Shown here one piece after another: positions 1-10,692 of a stretch of DNA of 64,000 nucleotides; position 1 is the first letter of the stretch, and the number at the start of each line of letters is the position of its first letter. The DNA comes from Rhipidocladum racemiflorum (Eukaryota > Streptophyta > Magnoliopsida > Poales > Poaceae). The notes below the pieces were generated by a model, which was not told where the DNA came from, did no database searches, and saw only the letters and a list, made by a program, of their open reading frames with translations. The translations under genes were made by a program, and so were the position numbers. The stretch lies in NCBI GenBank assembly GCA_036346355.1, contig CM070580.1, positions 30,524,874-30,588,873 of the forward strand, given 5' to 3'.

Positions 1-384
1 AAAAAATACTACATGACATAATGGGCAAATAAAGAAATAAAGTTAATTTGTACAAGAAGAAATCATAATACATCAAAGTTTAGTTCCTTACCACTACACA
101 CCTATTCTTCCTGAAACCTTCCCGCAACATAAAGAAGAAACTTGCATATAAATTACTACCGAAGTACTCCATACAGTGCTTTCTTTCAAAACCAAGAAAT
201 GCAAAACCAAGATACAGGAGAGGGAGAGGGAGAGGGAGAGGAGCAAGTGGAGGAGATGAGTGGTGAGCACAAGGGTGTGTATAAATATATAGGGCAGTGG
301 ATGTCCCAGCAAAATTATTTTAAAATTGGAACCCGCTCGGCGCCCAAATTTCACTTTGGCAGGACTATCCCGAGCACATCACAA
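1..384. other. Spacer without recognised gene
   Basis: No convincing coding exon is seen. The only structure is a short GAGAGG-type purine repeat near 217-242. Short open frames exist on both strands but show neither family motifs nor splice structure. Confidence 0.5.
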
Positions 385-1345
385 TCGGTTTTGAGCTAGA
401 ACTGATTGTGATGACACCCCTCATCACAATCGGTTCTGAGTCAAAACCGATTGTGATGACCCCCTCGTTACAATCGGTTCTGAGCTAGAACCGATTGTGA
501 TGACATGTGGTGTCCATCACACTTTTAATTCTATTTTACCATCTAATTTGAGTCTAAGCCGAGTCAGTCTTCACTTTGCCAAAATTTGAGTCCGAGAAGT
601 AGTATTCGTGCACCTATCATTAAAATGGCCATAACTTTTGCATTCAGTGTCCGTTTTCGACGTACAAGTACTCGAATCGAAGAGGACGAAGATATATTTG
701 AAAAATCCATAAGTCCAAGGTTAAGTCGTGAATTCTTTTTGAGGCTTTGGAAAAAAGTGTCGGCCCTAAAAAACGTCATTTAGGGCCTCAAAACAGTCTC
801 TGAAGTTTCATTACTCGTTTTCGCCGGTCGTTTGTTATCTAGTTTGAGTTTGTTTTCATTATAGCTTGTGTAATTCTTGTTTCCCGTCCTTATTTTAGAG
901 TATGCTCATTTTTGAGAGTATGATTCTAAAAAAATTATAAAAAAGCCAAGCTGCTTCTCGGCTCCAAGATTATTCTCTGAAGCAATTACACATTTGATCA
1001 TTACTTTTCATCTGAAATTTTCAGACTTAAGTTACCTCATCTAAAAACTAAAAATTTCAGATCTCGTGATCCAGTCAGTCTCAGACGATAGGATTCTTGA
1101 CCTAATTTAATAGATTAAACTAGATTAACTTATCCTAAATTTTCATCATGGATCTAAGCTCCAAAAGTTCCAATTGTGATGATCCCCTCATCACAATCGG
1201 TTCTAACTGTCATCACAATTGGTTCTAGCTCAGAACCGATTATGATGATACCCTCTCATCACAATCGGTTCTAGATTAGAACCGATTGTGATGACTCCGT
1301 TTTCAAAAATACAGATTGCAGTACACATCTCATAATCGGTTTTTT
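385..1345. mobile_element. CACTA-like subterminal repeat clusters (degenerate element)
   Basis: Two clusters (about 385-510 and 1165-1345) consist of inverted units of the form ATCACAATCGGTT, a short spacer, then AACCGATTGTGAT. Arrays like this are typical of the subterminal regions of grass CACTA elements. The 650 bp between them has no recognisable transposase. I could not find the CACTA termini or a 3-bp TSD, so this is either a decayed non-autonomous element or two unrelated fragments. Confidence 0.5.
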
Positions 1346-2234
1346 CTTGAAAAATTAAGAATCGATATAGATAAAACGACGGTGATATACGAGTCTGACA
1401 TGCATTATTTTTCTCTCGATCGGCGATCGCCCGAAATGGTATGCATGACTGGTCGAAAGCCTTTTCCAAAAGGCTTAGGCGAGCAGTAATACTCAGGATA
1501 TCTCCCCATTTTCTAGCGCTACATGTCACGTCATGCTGATGTTGCCTGCTGTACATGTGCCATACGTGTAGCCATATATCTGAAGTGAACTAATTAAAGC
1601 GGAGAGAAATTAAAGCTAGCCATGCATCCTTGATCATGTGGCTACTCGATATTGATTCTCGAATGTTCTGCACAAATCCATGGCTGCATGCCTGCATGCA
1701 TGTGAGCTTTTCAACTTTCATTAGAAGATGTGAGATGATGCCAAATGTTGTCGACACGACGGTGTCCGGCCGCTCTGTGCGGTAGCTTTTTCTGGTGTTA
1801 CTGCGAGGCGACCGAAACCATGCAAGAATGTAAAGCTACTAGAGGAGGTGATTACTGCATGCTTAATTTACAGTGATGTGAACTTGTGAAGTGATCGAGC
1901 TACTGATTATATATATAATTGATCGTCTGCTAGCTACTACTTTTCATCTCGCGATTTAGTAGTATTCCTACCACCACTTCAATCAGGAGCTAATTGTAAT
2001 CGTTGAATTGGACCCACGAGGAAGTTGACTATGAACAACTGTCAGGGTGAGTCTACATCAGTTCACGCACAACGTACACGGTGTACTCTAGAAGCTTGGA
2101 GGTGTCAAGTTGACGCAAGCTAGGAAGCTGACGTTACGAGCGTAACTACAATTATTGCCCGCGCAATTGCGTGGCGTGACACTAGCTAGTGTGTAGGATC
2201 ATCGCCTAACGCGCGCCATTGTTTTAAATAATCT
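1346..2234. other. Spacer, nothing recognised
   Basis: AT-rich intergenic DNA with many short palindromic GCTAGC/GCATGC-like words. No coding exon, RNA gene or clear element boundary was seen. Confidence 0.4.
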
Positions 2235-2678
2235 CACTACTACAAAACTGTACATTGGAGACGTCCTATCAGTGGCTGTTTGTTTGGAATCGCCACTAAC
2301 AGGACTATCAGTGGCGGTTTTTGAGCTCAAACCGATGCCAGGGTCATCAGTGGCGGGTTTTTTTTTCCTAACCGCCACTGATAGTGAACTATCAGTAGCG
2401 GTTTGTAGTTAGAACCGCCACAAATACTTAGAGCACTATCAATGGCCGTTCTCACCACAAACCACCACTAATAGTCCACTATCAGTGGCGGTTTGGAATA
2501 TAAACCGCCACTGATACTTGGGAATAAACTGACACTGATACTTGGGAACTATCAGTGGCGGTTGGAGGCAAGAACTGTCACTGATAATAGGATTATTTGT
2601 GGCGGTTTTATGTTAAAACCGCCGCAGATACTTTTATCTGTGGCGGTTTTAGTTTAGAACCGCCACAAATAATATTCC

Positions 2679-3591
2679 CTATAAATACTGGTCGCTACAG
2701 CAGTCTACAAGAGCTCATGGTCATCTTCCTCCCCGAGAAAAAAAAGCAAAGTTTCAGATTTGAGATTTTGTTTGCAAGGAATCTTGAGCTTTTACTTCCT
2801 AGGGTTGTTCCAAGGTGAGTAATTTGTTCTCCTCTCTTCATTTGTGGTGATGTAGTTGCAATTTAATATTTAGATCTAGTTTATTTAAGATTGTCCTCTC
2901 TTCAATTGCAAAGCTTAATTAGATTCAATTTTTCTTATTTACCTAGCATTTTGTAGATTAATTTATATCTAGATGATGAATTTATTACCTTGCTCAATTA
3001 GATTAATTGTTGTCTACCTTTTTTAGATGACAAATTATGGCAAGCATATATTACATTTATTTAATTAAGATTGTTGGATATTAATAAACATTAAAATTAA
3101 TTAATATGGTACATAGGTGATCATGAAGTTGCCTTTAATTTTGAGATGATGAATTATCTAGCTCCTTAAAAGGATAAATTTAATTTTGGCTATGCATAGT
3201 ACTTAAGATTTGTTTCTAATTACCATTTAATTTTCTTACCGTTAGTGTGTGCATATACATCTTGCTCCATTAGTGGCTATTGTTAGCTCATTTTTATCAG
3301 TGATTGTTTAATTAAGGTTCTACTCTCTTCAAATGCAAAGTTAATATTTAATTTGTTTTTATTTACCTAGCATTTTGTAGATTAAATTATATGTAGATGA
3401 TGAATTTACTACCTTGCTCTAACAGTGGATATTGGATATTTATATGTAGGTTATTGGATAGTAACAAATATTAAATTCTAGTTAATATGGTAGATGGGTG
3501 ATCATGATGGCTTTATCGGTAGATATTGGATTAATGATTTATGTAATTAACATTATTGCATATTAATAATTGTTACATTAATTAATTGTAG
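2679..3591 (+). promoter_or_regulatory. CACTA transposase promoter and 5'-leader intron
   Basis: A TATA box (CTATAAATA, 2679-2687) lies directly inside the subterminal repeats. A leader follows and ends in a good donor (CAAG|GTGAGT, GT at 2815). The intron runs to an acceptor (TTGTAG) ending at 3591, and the transposase ATG starts at 3592, so the start codon is the first base of the second exon. This is inferred from sequence alone. Confidence 0.6.
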
Positions 3592-5755
3592 ATGGACCGG
3601 AGATGGATGTACAATGCGAACCGTTACAGCCGAGAATACATGGACGGCGTATCTGCTTTTCTAAGAGCAGCCGAGGAGAACAAATTGCAAAAGAAGACGG
3701 AGTACATACATTGTCCATGCATTGATTGCAAGAATGGGAAGATGTTTTCGGACAAAGACCAAATCCACTTGCACTTGATTCGGAGGGGCTTTGTACCTAG
3801 CTATACATGTTGGACAAGGCATGGTGAAGAGGAGATCATACTTCAATGTAATAATGTCGACGACGACGGAGCCGACAATATGGAAGCTGACATCGGGTAT
3901 GGATCCGATGAGGATAGGTTGGTCGTTGATGATGACAATAATCTGGCTCAAATGTTGCGCGATGCAGAAGGAAACTACAGTAGTCAGAGAGAGTTTATTC
4001 AGTTCAAGGGTTTGATGGAAGACTCGGAGAAACCTTTGTTCCCGGGTTGCAAGGAGGAATACACAAAGTTGCACACCGTGCTTTCACTAGTGAAATTGAA
4101 GGCAAGCAATGGTTGGTCCGACAAGAGTTTCACAGTGTTGCTACGTTTCTTAGCAGACATGCTTCCAGAGGGCAACATGTTGCCTAAGACCACGTATTTT
4201 GCTAAGAAGGTTGTATGTCCCTTGGGATTGGAGGTAGAAAGAATACACGCGTGTCCAAACGACTGTATACTCTATCGCAAAGACTATGCAGACACGCATG
4301 TATGTCCGGTGTGCAAAGCATCGCGATACAAGAGTAAGGGCGAGGACAGTGAAGGCATAGATGTGAAGAATGGAGCTCCCACTAAAGTGGTGTGGTATTT
4401 GCCAGTAATACCTCGTCTAAAGCGTTTATTTGCAAATAAAAAGCATGCCAAGTTGATGCGATGGCACTCAGAAGAGCGAAAGAGGGATGGAAAGCTGAGA
4501 CACCCCGCTGATTCTGCCCAGTGGAGAACCATCGATAGGCTCTTTAGGGAGAACTTCGGAAATGAGCCGAGGAATATAAGGTTTGGGTTGAGTACGGATG
4601 GAATGAATCTTTTCGGTAACATGAGCAGCATTCATAGCACTTGGCCTGTGACTCTGTATCTACAACCTTCCTCCTTGGTTGTGTATGAAGCGAAAGTACA
4701 TTATGATGTCGTTGCTTATCCAAGGGCCGAGACAACCTGGCAACGATATTGATGTATACCGACAACCATTGGTGGAAGATCTTGTGCTACTGTGGAATGA
4801 AGGTGTACAGATATGGGATGAGTACAAATGGGAGTACTTCACTCTACGCGCATTGTTGTTCTGCACCATCACTGATTTATCGGCCCTGGGTAACTTGTCC
4901 AGCCATACTATAAAAGGAGCTAAAGCCTGCCCCCAATGCCTGGATGAAACTAGTAGTGTGTGGCTTAACAACTTGAGGAAAACAGTCTACATTCGTCACC
5001 GTCGGTTCCTTCAAAGGAATCACCCGTACCGCAATATGAAAAAACAATTCGACGGTACAAAGGAGGACGGTTCAGCTCCAATGCCTCTTTCTGGGGAAGA
5101 GGTATATGATATGGTTAAGGATATCAATGTTGTTCTTGGAAAGGGGGGTACATCAAGGTCCCGTACTGAGAAAACCACGTGGAAGAAGATATCCATATTT
5201 TGGGACTTGCCCTATTGGAAGGACTTAGAGGTTCGACACTGCATCGACGTCATGCATGTAGAGAAGAATGTATGTGACAGCGTGCTTGGTCTTTTACTGA
5301 ATATTCCTAGCGAAACAAAGGATGGACTGAAGGCCCGTCGGGATCTGGAAGATATGAAGATCAGAGCCGAGCTACATCCTCAAGACACCGGGAAAGGCCG
5401 ACTTTACCTTCCCCTAGCATGCTACACTCTGTCCAAGAAAGAGAAAACAGACCTCTGCAAGTGTTTGCACGGTGTGAAAGTTCCATCCGGTTACTCCGCA
5501 AACATCAAGAAACTGGTATCGATGAAAGATTTGAAGTTAGCTGGCATGAAATCTCATGATTGTCATGTGATGATGACACAAATGCTCCCTATTGCAATTA
5601 GAGGTATTTTGCCTGACAAGGTTCGAGAGGCAATCATGAGGTTGTGTTTCTTCTTTAACATGATTTCACAGAAGGTCATCGATCCCGTTGGACTTTATGA
5701 ACTGCAGGCTGATGTGGTCAAGAAATTTTTTACAATAACCACAAGTATCCATTAA
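3592..5755 (+). pseudogene. TNP2-type CACTA transposase, frameshifted and 3'-truncated
   Basis: The N-terminal part (3592-4752, 386 codons) starts with a transposase-associated domain of about 75 residues with a Cys/His pattern (HCPCIDC near residue 40), then enters the tnp2 domain (VCPVCKASRY near residue 235). Around 4655 the homology passes to another frame (4679-5755), so a small indel has broken the gene. The second part carries typical TNP2 blocks such as QPGNDIDVY, KACPQCLDET, GEEVYDMV and CIDVMHVEKNVCDS. Homology ends at ELQADVVK near 5730 and a stop follows. A full TNP2 protein is roughly twice as long. Its role would be DNA cleavage and transposition of CACTA elements; this copy cannot make an active enzyme. 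Confidence 0.85.
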
Positions 5756-5757
5756 TA

Positions 5758-6122
5758 AGAAAGTCAATATATAGGTGCAGTGTATATGATATAACACATA
5801 TAAAATACAGTAATGTCCCATTGCACCATAAATGGTACATATGTGCTTACACTAATACTTGATTTCCAACACCACAAAGTTACACGTGAACCTATATGAA
5901 TGGCAAAGATCCAACAACAGGAAGATGAAGTGTTAACTAGAGTATTGCCGTTAGACCCGTATACCATGTAGAATCTGTTCACTTGCGTCACCGAGATACT
6001 AGACCGATTAGACCTAAAATATCTGCGCATGTCACAAATTAGAATCTCAATTTAACTAAGTCAAAATATTCATATTTAACGGTAGAACGAGACTAGAGGA
6101 GGACGTAAAAAAACGATTGGAG
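5758..6122. other. Spacer between CACTA fragment and solo LTR
   Basis: About 365 bp of AT-rich DNA without recognised coding or element ends. It replaces the missing 3' half of the CACTA transposase, so a deletion or insertion boundary lies near 5740-5757. Confidence 0.4.
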
Positions 6123-6127
6123 CCAAA

Positions 6128-9100
6128 TGTAACATCCTCGTTTTCCGCGTTCTGGAAAAATCTAATTTAAATTAATTAAATTCAAAATTTAGATTTTCAT
6201 TGGTGTTTAATTTAGCCTGGCATCCTTTCCCTTCCAAAATCGGAATTCAATTCCCGTCCATTTGAAAAATCAAATTTCCAGATTCCAGTCCGTACCCGAA
6301 ATTCCACCCGAGTCCGAAAATGCTCCAAAAATCCCGGAACCTATTGCATTAGGCTCCAAATATTCTAAAAACATTTTGGAAATTTTCCAAAGATTTTTGG
6401 AGGCTCTCTGGTATTTTATCTCGCGCGGCTTTTGTTTAATGCTCGTTATTCGCCCCAAAATATTCTAATCTTCAAATTTCATCTAAATTCAGCGAAACCA
6501 ATTTTATTGGGTTTCAAAAATTCCCTAATGGTTATAGGAATTTTTCTGGAATTTTTAGACCATTTTTGCTAATTTTTCTCTAGGGCGTCACTTTCACGTA
6601 ATCCTCGGCCAATCAGGAAGTGCCACGTGGTGACACTGTTCATCCTTCTTCAACCTTGGAATTGCTTCCATACTTGTCTTCCTCCATTCAATCCTCCATA
6701 ACTTTCCCTTCAATGCTCCAAATCGCGAATGGCCTGATCCGTTGGATTCGTAGCGACGCAACCTTTCTGTTCCTCACCATCATTAGTCCCGAATCTCGCC
6801 GGAAACGGCTCCATCCTTCCAAAACCGAAATCCACCATTATGGCAATAACTCGGCCGTTTCCAATCTGTTTCGCGCACTTCCACCTCTCAAAACTCCGTG
6901 TTGGAGTGCTCTTCCCGGTGGTAGCACTCTTCTTTAGCCTCTCCTCACTGTTCGTTCGCAAGATCGAGAAAACAGACGAAGAAAGCTGGTTTTCGTGTTC
7001 TTCGTGTTCATCCTCATATCTTCCTCTCCGGTGAGCTAAATCCAATTCCGTTTGTTCTCTTGTGTTCGTATGGATGTCTAGAGTCTAACCCATCCATCAA
7101 TTTTAGGTTTCCTCAAGTTTTGACGAGGAATTTTGGTGTTGAATCATTTCGGCCGAACCCGGGTTTTTCGTCGAATTCGTCTTTCCCGGTGAGTTTTGGT
7201 TCAATTCCTTGCACTCCTAAGTCCATCTAGATGTTCTATAGATCATCCATCATTCATTTGGCCTCGTCATGTTCAAATTTGTTGCAAATTTCCCAAATTT
7301 TGGATATTTTGGAGCCCTCTGTTTTTTTGGCCTTGCCCATGCGTGCCGCCGGCCGCCGTTGCCGCCCCTCCAGCCGGCCGACCACCTCCCCGCCGCCCTA
7401 CCGGTGCCCCGCCGCCCTACCGGTGCCCGCCGCCCACCCGCCCGGCGTCGCGGGCTCCACCACGCCCGTGGCGCCGCCACAGCGATGCCCCGACGCGTCG
7501 CCGCCTCGGCCCGGTCCGGTCCGGCCCGGCCAGGTTACTGGCCGGCTCCCCATGCCCGCCGACTCGCCCGCCTGGCGCGGTCACCAACTCCGCCCGCGCC
7601 ATGCCGCCAAAACCACCAGCCGTCGCCGCCGACTCGACCCACACGGCCGCCGCCGCTCGCCGGCGCCCCACCCCAAACCTTTGTTCCTCTGTTTCTTAGC
7701 CATGGAGACCCATGGGGAAGAACCCCTATGAGGATGACATGTGGGCCCCACTTGTCATAGACTCCAATTGATCCAAAAATCAGAAAAAGAAGATGCTCTG
7801 GAATATTCCCGAAATATTCCGTGATTTTCTATTTTCCAGCATTTTTCAACTTCGGAGGCTCATAACTTTTCCGTGCGAACTCTGATTGACTCCGTTCAAA
7901 TTCCTAAATTCATATAAATTCAATATCTACCTGCCAGTACTACTTTTATAATTTTTGAATTTTATTTGTTTTATTGTTATTTATTTGTTGTACCGTTTTG
8001 CGCGTAGCCGAGGATCCTGCCGACCCCGCCGCCGGACTTCAAGAGTACGACCTCCTCGCTGTGACTGAAGGCAAGTCCCTTGACGCATTTTGATCCCATG
8101 TCTGCAAATGTGTTTACAATGCTTTATAAACATGCATCGCTATGTTTATCATCGTATGCCAAATAAGATGAGTAGTTAATCCCAATTGCGATCACCTCCT
8201 TGATTATTGTTATCCATGCTTAATTGTAACCCTAGGACTCTTTGTTATGTGATGACTATCTTATAATGTGACATTTGTTGATTAGAACGGTAATATGCTT
8301 AGTACCCGAATTGATGAAAATGACCCATGGGTGGGATTATACCAAAGTTGTGATTTAAATTGTGATTTGGAAATTATTACAAAGTATTTGGTACTATTTT
8401 TCCAAAATAAAAAGAAAAAGGAAAAAGGATTTGGACTTGGGCGGACGGATTGGAATGTCGGGTGGGTGCGGATTGAGCACTAGTTTCCCTTGTGCAAGTA
8501 CCGCCCCAAGTCAATTAAGGACCGACGCTTATGACTGTCCATTCTAAGCATAACCGTACTACCACATGTCTAACATGGTACGACCTGGCTAAATAATTTG
8601 TAGAAACCTAACTTAGACTCACCAGTTGGTGGAATGTGGGTGCGTGATAGAGGCAAGTTGTACTCCCCACACGGCGCAAGAGGAGGCTTCTGTACTGGGT
8701 AAATAGAACACTAACAGCGGTGAAACCTCAGCGGGTGAGTCGGGTTAGGCGTATACATTGTAAAGGCCTTGTCATGGTATCCGTGCCGGCACACCTAAGG
8801 AAGTGTGTTAATTGTACATGGCACTAAGGGTGTATCATGTCTTGTGGGTAAAGCTGTACACCTCTGCAGAGTTAAAATTATTCGAATAGCCATGCCTACG
8901 GTCAAGGGCAAAGCAAAGAATGCTTTCATACTGGTAGACCTTGGTTTTGATTTGGAAAATAAAATGATGTTTTGGGATTCGGGAGTGGTTAGAACTCTTG
9001 GATGTTTAATTGGCGGATTGAGCCAATCAGGTAGATGGAACCTGTTTTTATGTCATGACGGATAGAGTCATGTGTAGATAATCTTGATCTTTTAAATCGT

Positions 9101-9672
9101 GGCAGATAGAGCCCTTATACTAGTGATGGTGGATAGAACCCTCACTGAAATATTACATAAGTCAATTGTTACAAAGAATTGCTTAAATATGCTTTACGAA
9201 ACGTACTAACACGTATGGTTTGATGAAACTTGGCTTTATGCAAAAGAACCATATTAAGCCTTCCTTGGAAAGCCCCACATGTGCATAATTTCCCAGACTT
9301 GCTGAGTACTTTTGTACTCACGTGCTACATAAACTGTTGTCATCAGAGAATTATCAGGACGCCGTTGAAGACGGTGAGTTCTACGCCGAGGAGTTCGAGG
9401 AAGATCGCCAGGAGAGCTAGTCGCGTGTCTTGTCGTCGCCTGTGGTGTTCTTTGGGTTTCGCTGTTTGTCGTTTTGTTTCCGCTGTCGTGAACTCTGGTC
9501 GTGTGATCGAGTGTTGTAATAAGTAGCCATGTGGCTAATACTTTATAGTTATGTTACAATTTCGTTATGTTCGGCAATGATGTGTCACTGTTGACTGTGT
9601 GTACTAGCTACTGATCTGGGACTAGTACAGAAATACACATGAGATTTCGGATAGTCGATCCGGGGTCTCACA
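6128..9672. mobile_element. Large solo LTR (Ty3/gypsy-type), TSD CCAAA
   Basis: The element begins TGTAACATCCTCG and ends GGGGTCTCACA. It is flanked by a perfect 5-bp TSD, CCAAA (6123-6127 and 9673-9677). No second copy of the terminus lies inside, and there is no gag or pol coding, so this is a 3545-bp solo LTR left by LTR-LTR recombination. It holds a GC-rich stretch (7330-7700) and an ATAACTTTTCCGTGCGAAC block near 7862. The same layout recurs at the right edge of the window (62106 onward), so both belong to one family or two related ones. Assignment to gypsy rests on the TGTAACAYCC start and LTR size and is tentative. Confidence 0.85.
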
Positions 9673-9837
9673 CCAAACTTGATCTTGGACAATTAGACAA
9701 GTCTCCCTTCTGATCATGACGATGGATGATGATTCTACTTCCACTAAAAATATCATTTTCAAACTATTATTCCTAGTACTTGCATCAAAACATTATTATA
9801 ATGATATTTCATGACCGCCATATGAGCAACGTTTATT

Positions 9838-10398
9838 CACTACTACAAAAACGAGCATCACAAGCGGTACCTCTACAACCGGTAAATTTAGAACCCATTG
9901 TGATAGTGCATCACAAGTGGTTCAATAGCCACAAGCCAGGAGAGGGCTTCTACAACCGGTTGGGGACACCAACCGGTTGTAAAATCTAATTTTTACAAGC
10001 GGTTTGTGTCCCTAATCGGTTCTGGACTTCTACAACCGGTTGGTTACACGAACCGCTTGTAGAGTTTCTACAAGCGGTTCGTGTTACCAACTGGTTGTAG
10101 AAGCCCAGTTTTCGAAATAATAAAAGGAATGCTTGTCCTACTCTATCAGAGATCACGCGTGGGTGGGTTGGTTAGATGGGTGAAGTGTGGGTCACGAGGA
10201 GGGGTGAGGTCGTGGGTTCGAATCCCACTTGTAATACTGCCGCGAGTATTATTCTCTTTTTAAGTGGCTTCTACAAGCGGTTGGGGAAACCGCTTGTGAT
10301 ACTGCCGCAAGTATCACAAGCGATTGCTTACAAGCTATTCTAAAACTGCTTCTGCAAGTGGTTTCGAACCGCTTGTAGAAGTCCAATCTGTAGTAGTG
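9838..10398. mobile_element. Non-autonomous CACTA element, TSD ATT
   Basis: A 561-bp element with left end CACTACTACAAAAACG and right end CTGTAGTAGTG. It is flanked by a perfect 3-bp TSD, ATT (9835-9837 and 10399-10401). The interior is made of inverted units of CTACAACCGGTTGG and CTACAAGCGGTT. No transposase is present, so it depends on an autonomous CACTA elsewhere. A tRNA-like insert sits at about 10150-10235. Confidence 0.93.
10150..10235 (+). repeat. tRNA-derived / SINE-like sequence inside CACTA
   Basis: GGTTCGAATCC (10215-10225) is a perfect polymerase III B box. It sits in a perfect T-arm (GTGGG/CCCAC around TTCGAAT, 10212-10228). About 45 bp upstream TTGGTTAGATGGG (10168-10180) resembles an A box. 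No full cloverleaf with a proper acceptor stem is apparent, so this looks like a tRNA-derived retroposon remnant rather than a tRNA gene. Confidence 0.45.
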
Positions 10399-10692
10399 AT
10401 TTTTTATCGGGAACAATTCAAACTGCTATTTTTAAATGCAAAAAATTGAAATTTATTTTAATGATCATCGTAACGATTATATTGTAACGGATATACGGCG
10501 AAGTGCATTAGCACACCCATATTTAGCGTGGGCTAAGTGGCGGGTTTGGAAGACCAGCACAATCGCTGGTGAAGTGCTAGACGGGTGGTGGTATAGTATA
10601 TGGAAATAGGGGAAAATGCTATGTACTTAGACTGGCATCACATCTAAGGAAATGCCGAAGAATCGATAGCCATTGTAGTCAGTGTAATCTTG

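Larger units (their letters stand above)
2235..5757 (+). mobile_element. CACTA DNA transposon, 5' portion with TNP2 gene
   Basis: The left end is CACTACTACAAAAC at 2235, the canonical grass CACTA terminus. It is followed by about 400 bp of subterminal inverted units built on ATCAGTGGCGGTTT and its complement (about 2265-2670). A promoter, a 5' leader with intron and a TNP2-type transposase frame follow. The homology stops abruptly near 5740, and no matching right terminus (..GTAGTAGTG) with this repeat family occurs downstream. The element is therefore a 5' fragment. The remaining 3' half of the transposase, any TNPA-like gene and the right end are missing. Confidence 0.85.

Noticed and set aside
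385..1345. Regularly spaced repeats that might suggest a CRISPR array
   Set aside because: Units are inverted, variable in length and of CACTA subterminal type; the DNA is plant nuclear.
7196..7760. Several overlapping Pro/Arg-rich open frames of about 165 codons
   Set aside because: They arise from the GC-rich middle of the solo LTR, overlap in three frames and carry no motif.
10150..10235. Functional tRNA gene
   Set aside because: T-arm is perfect but no matching acceptor stem or anticodon arm could be drawn.
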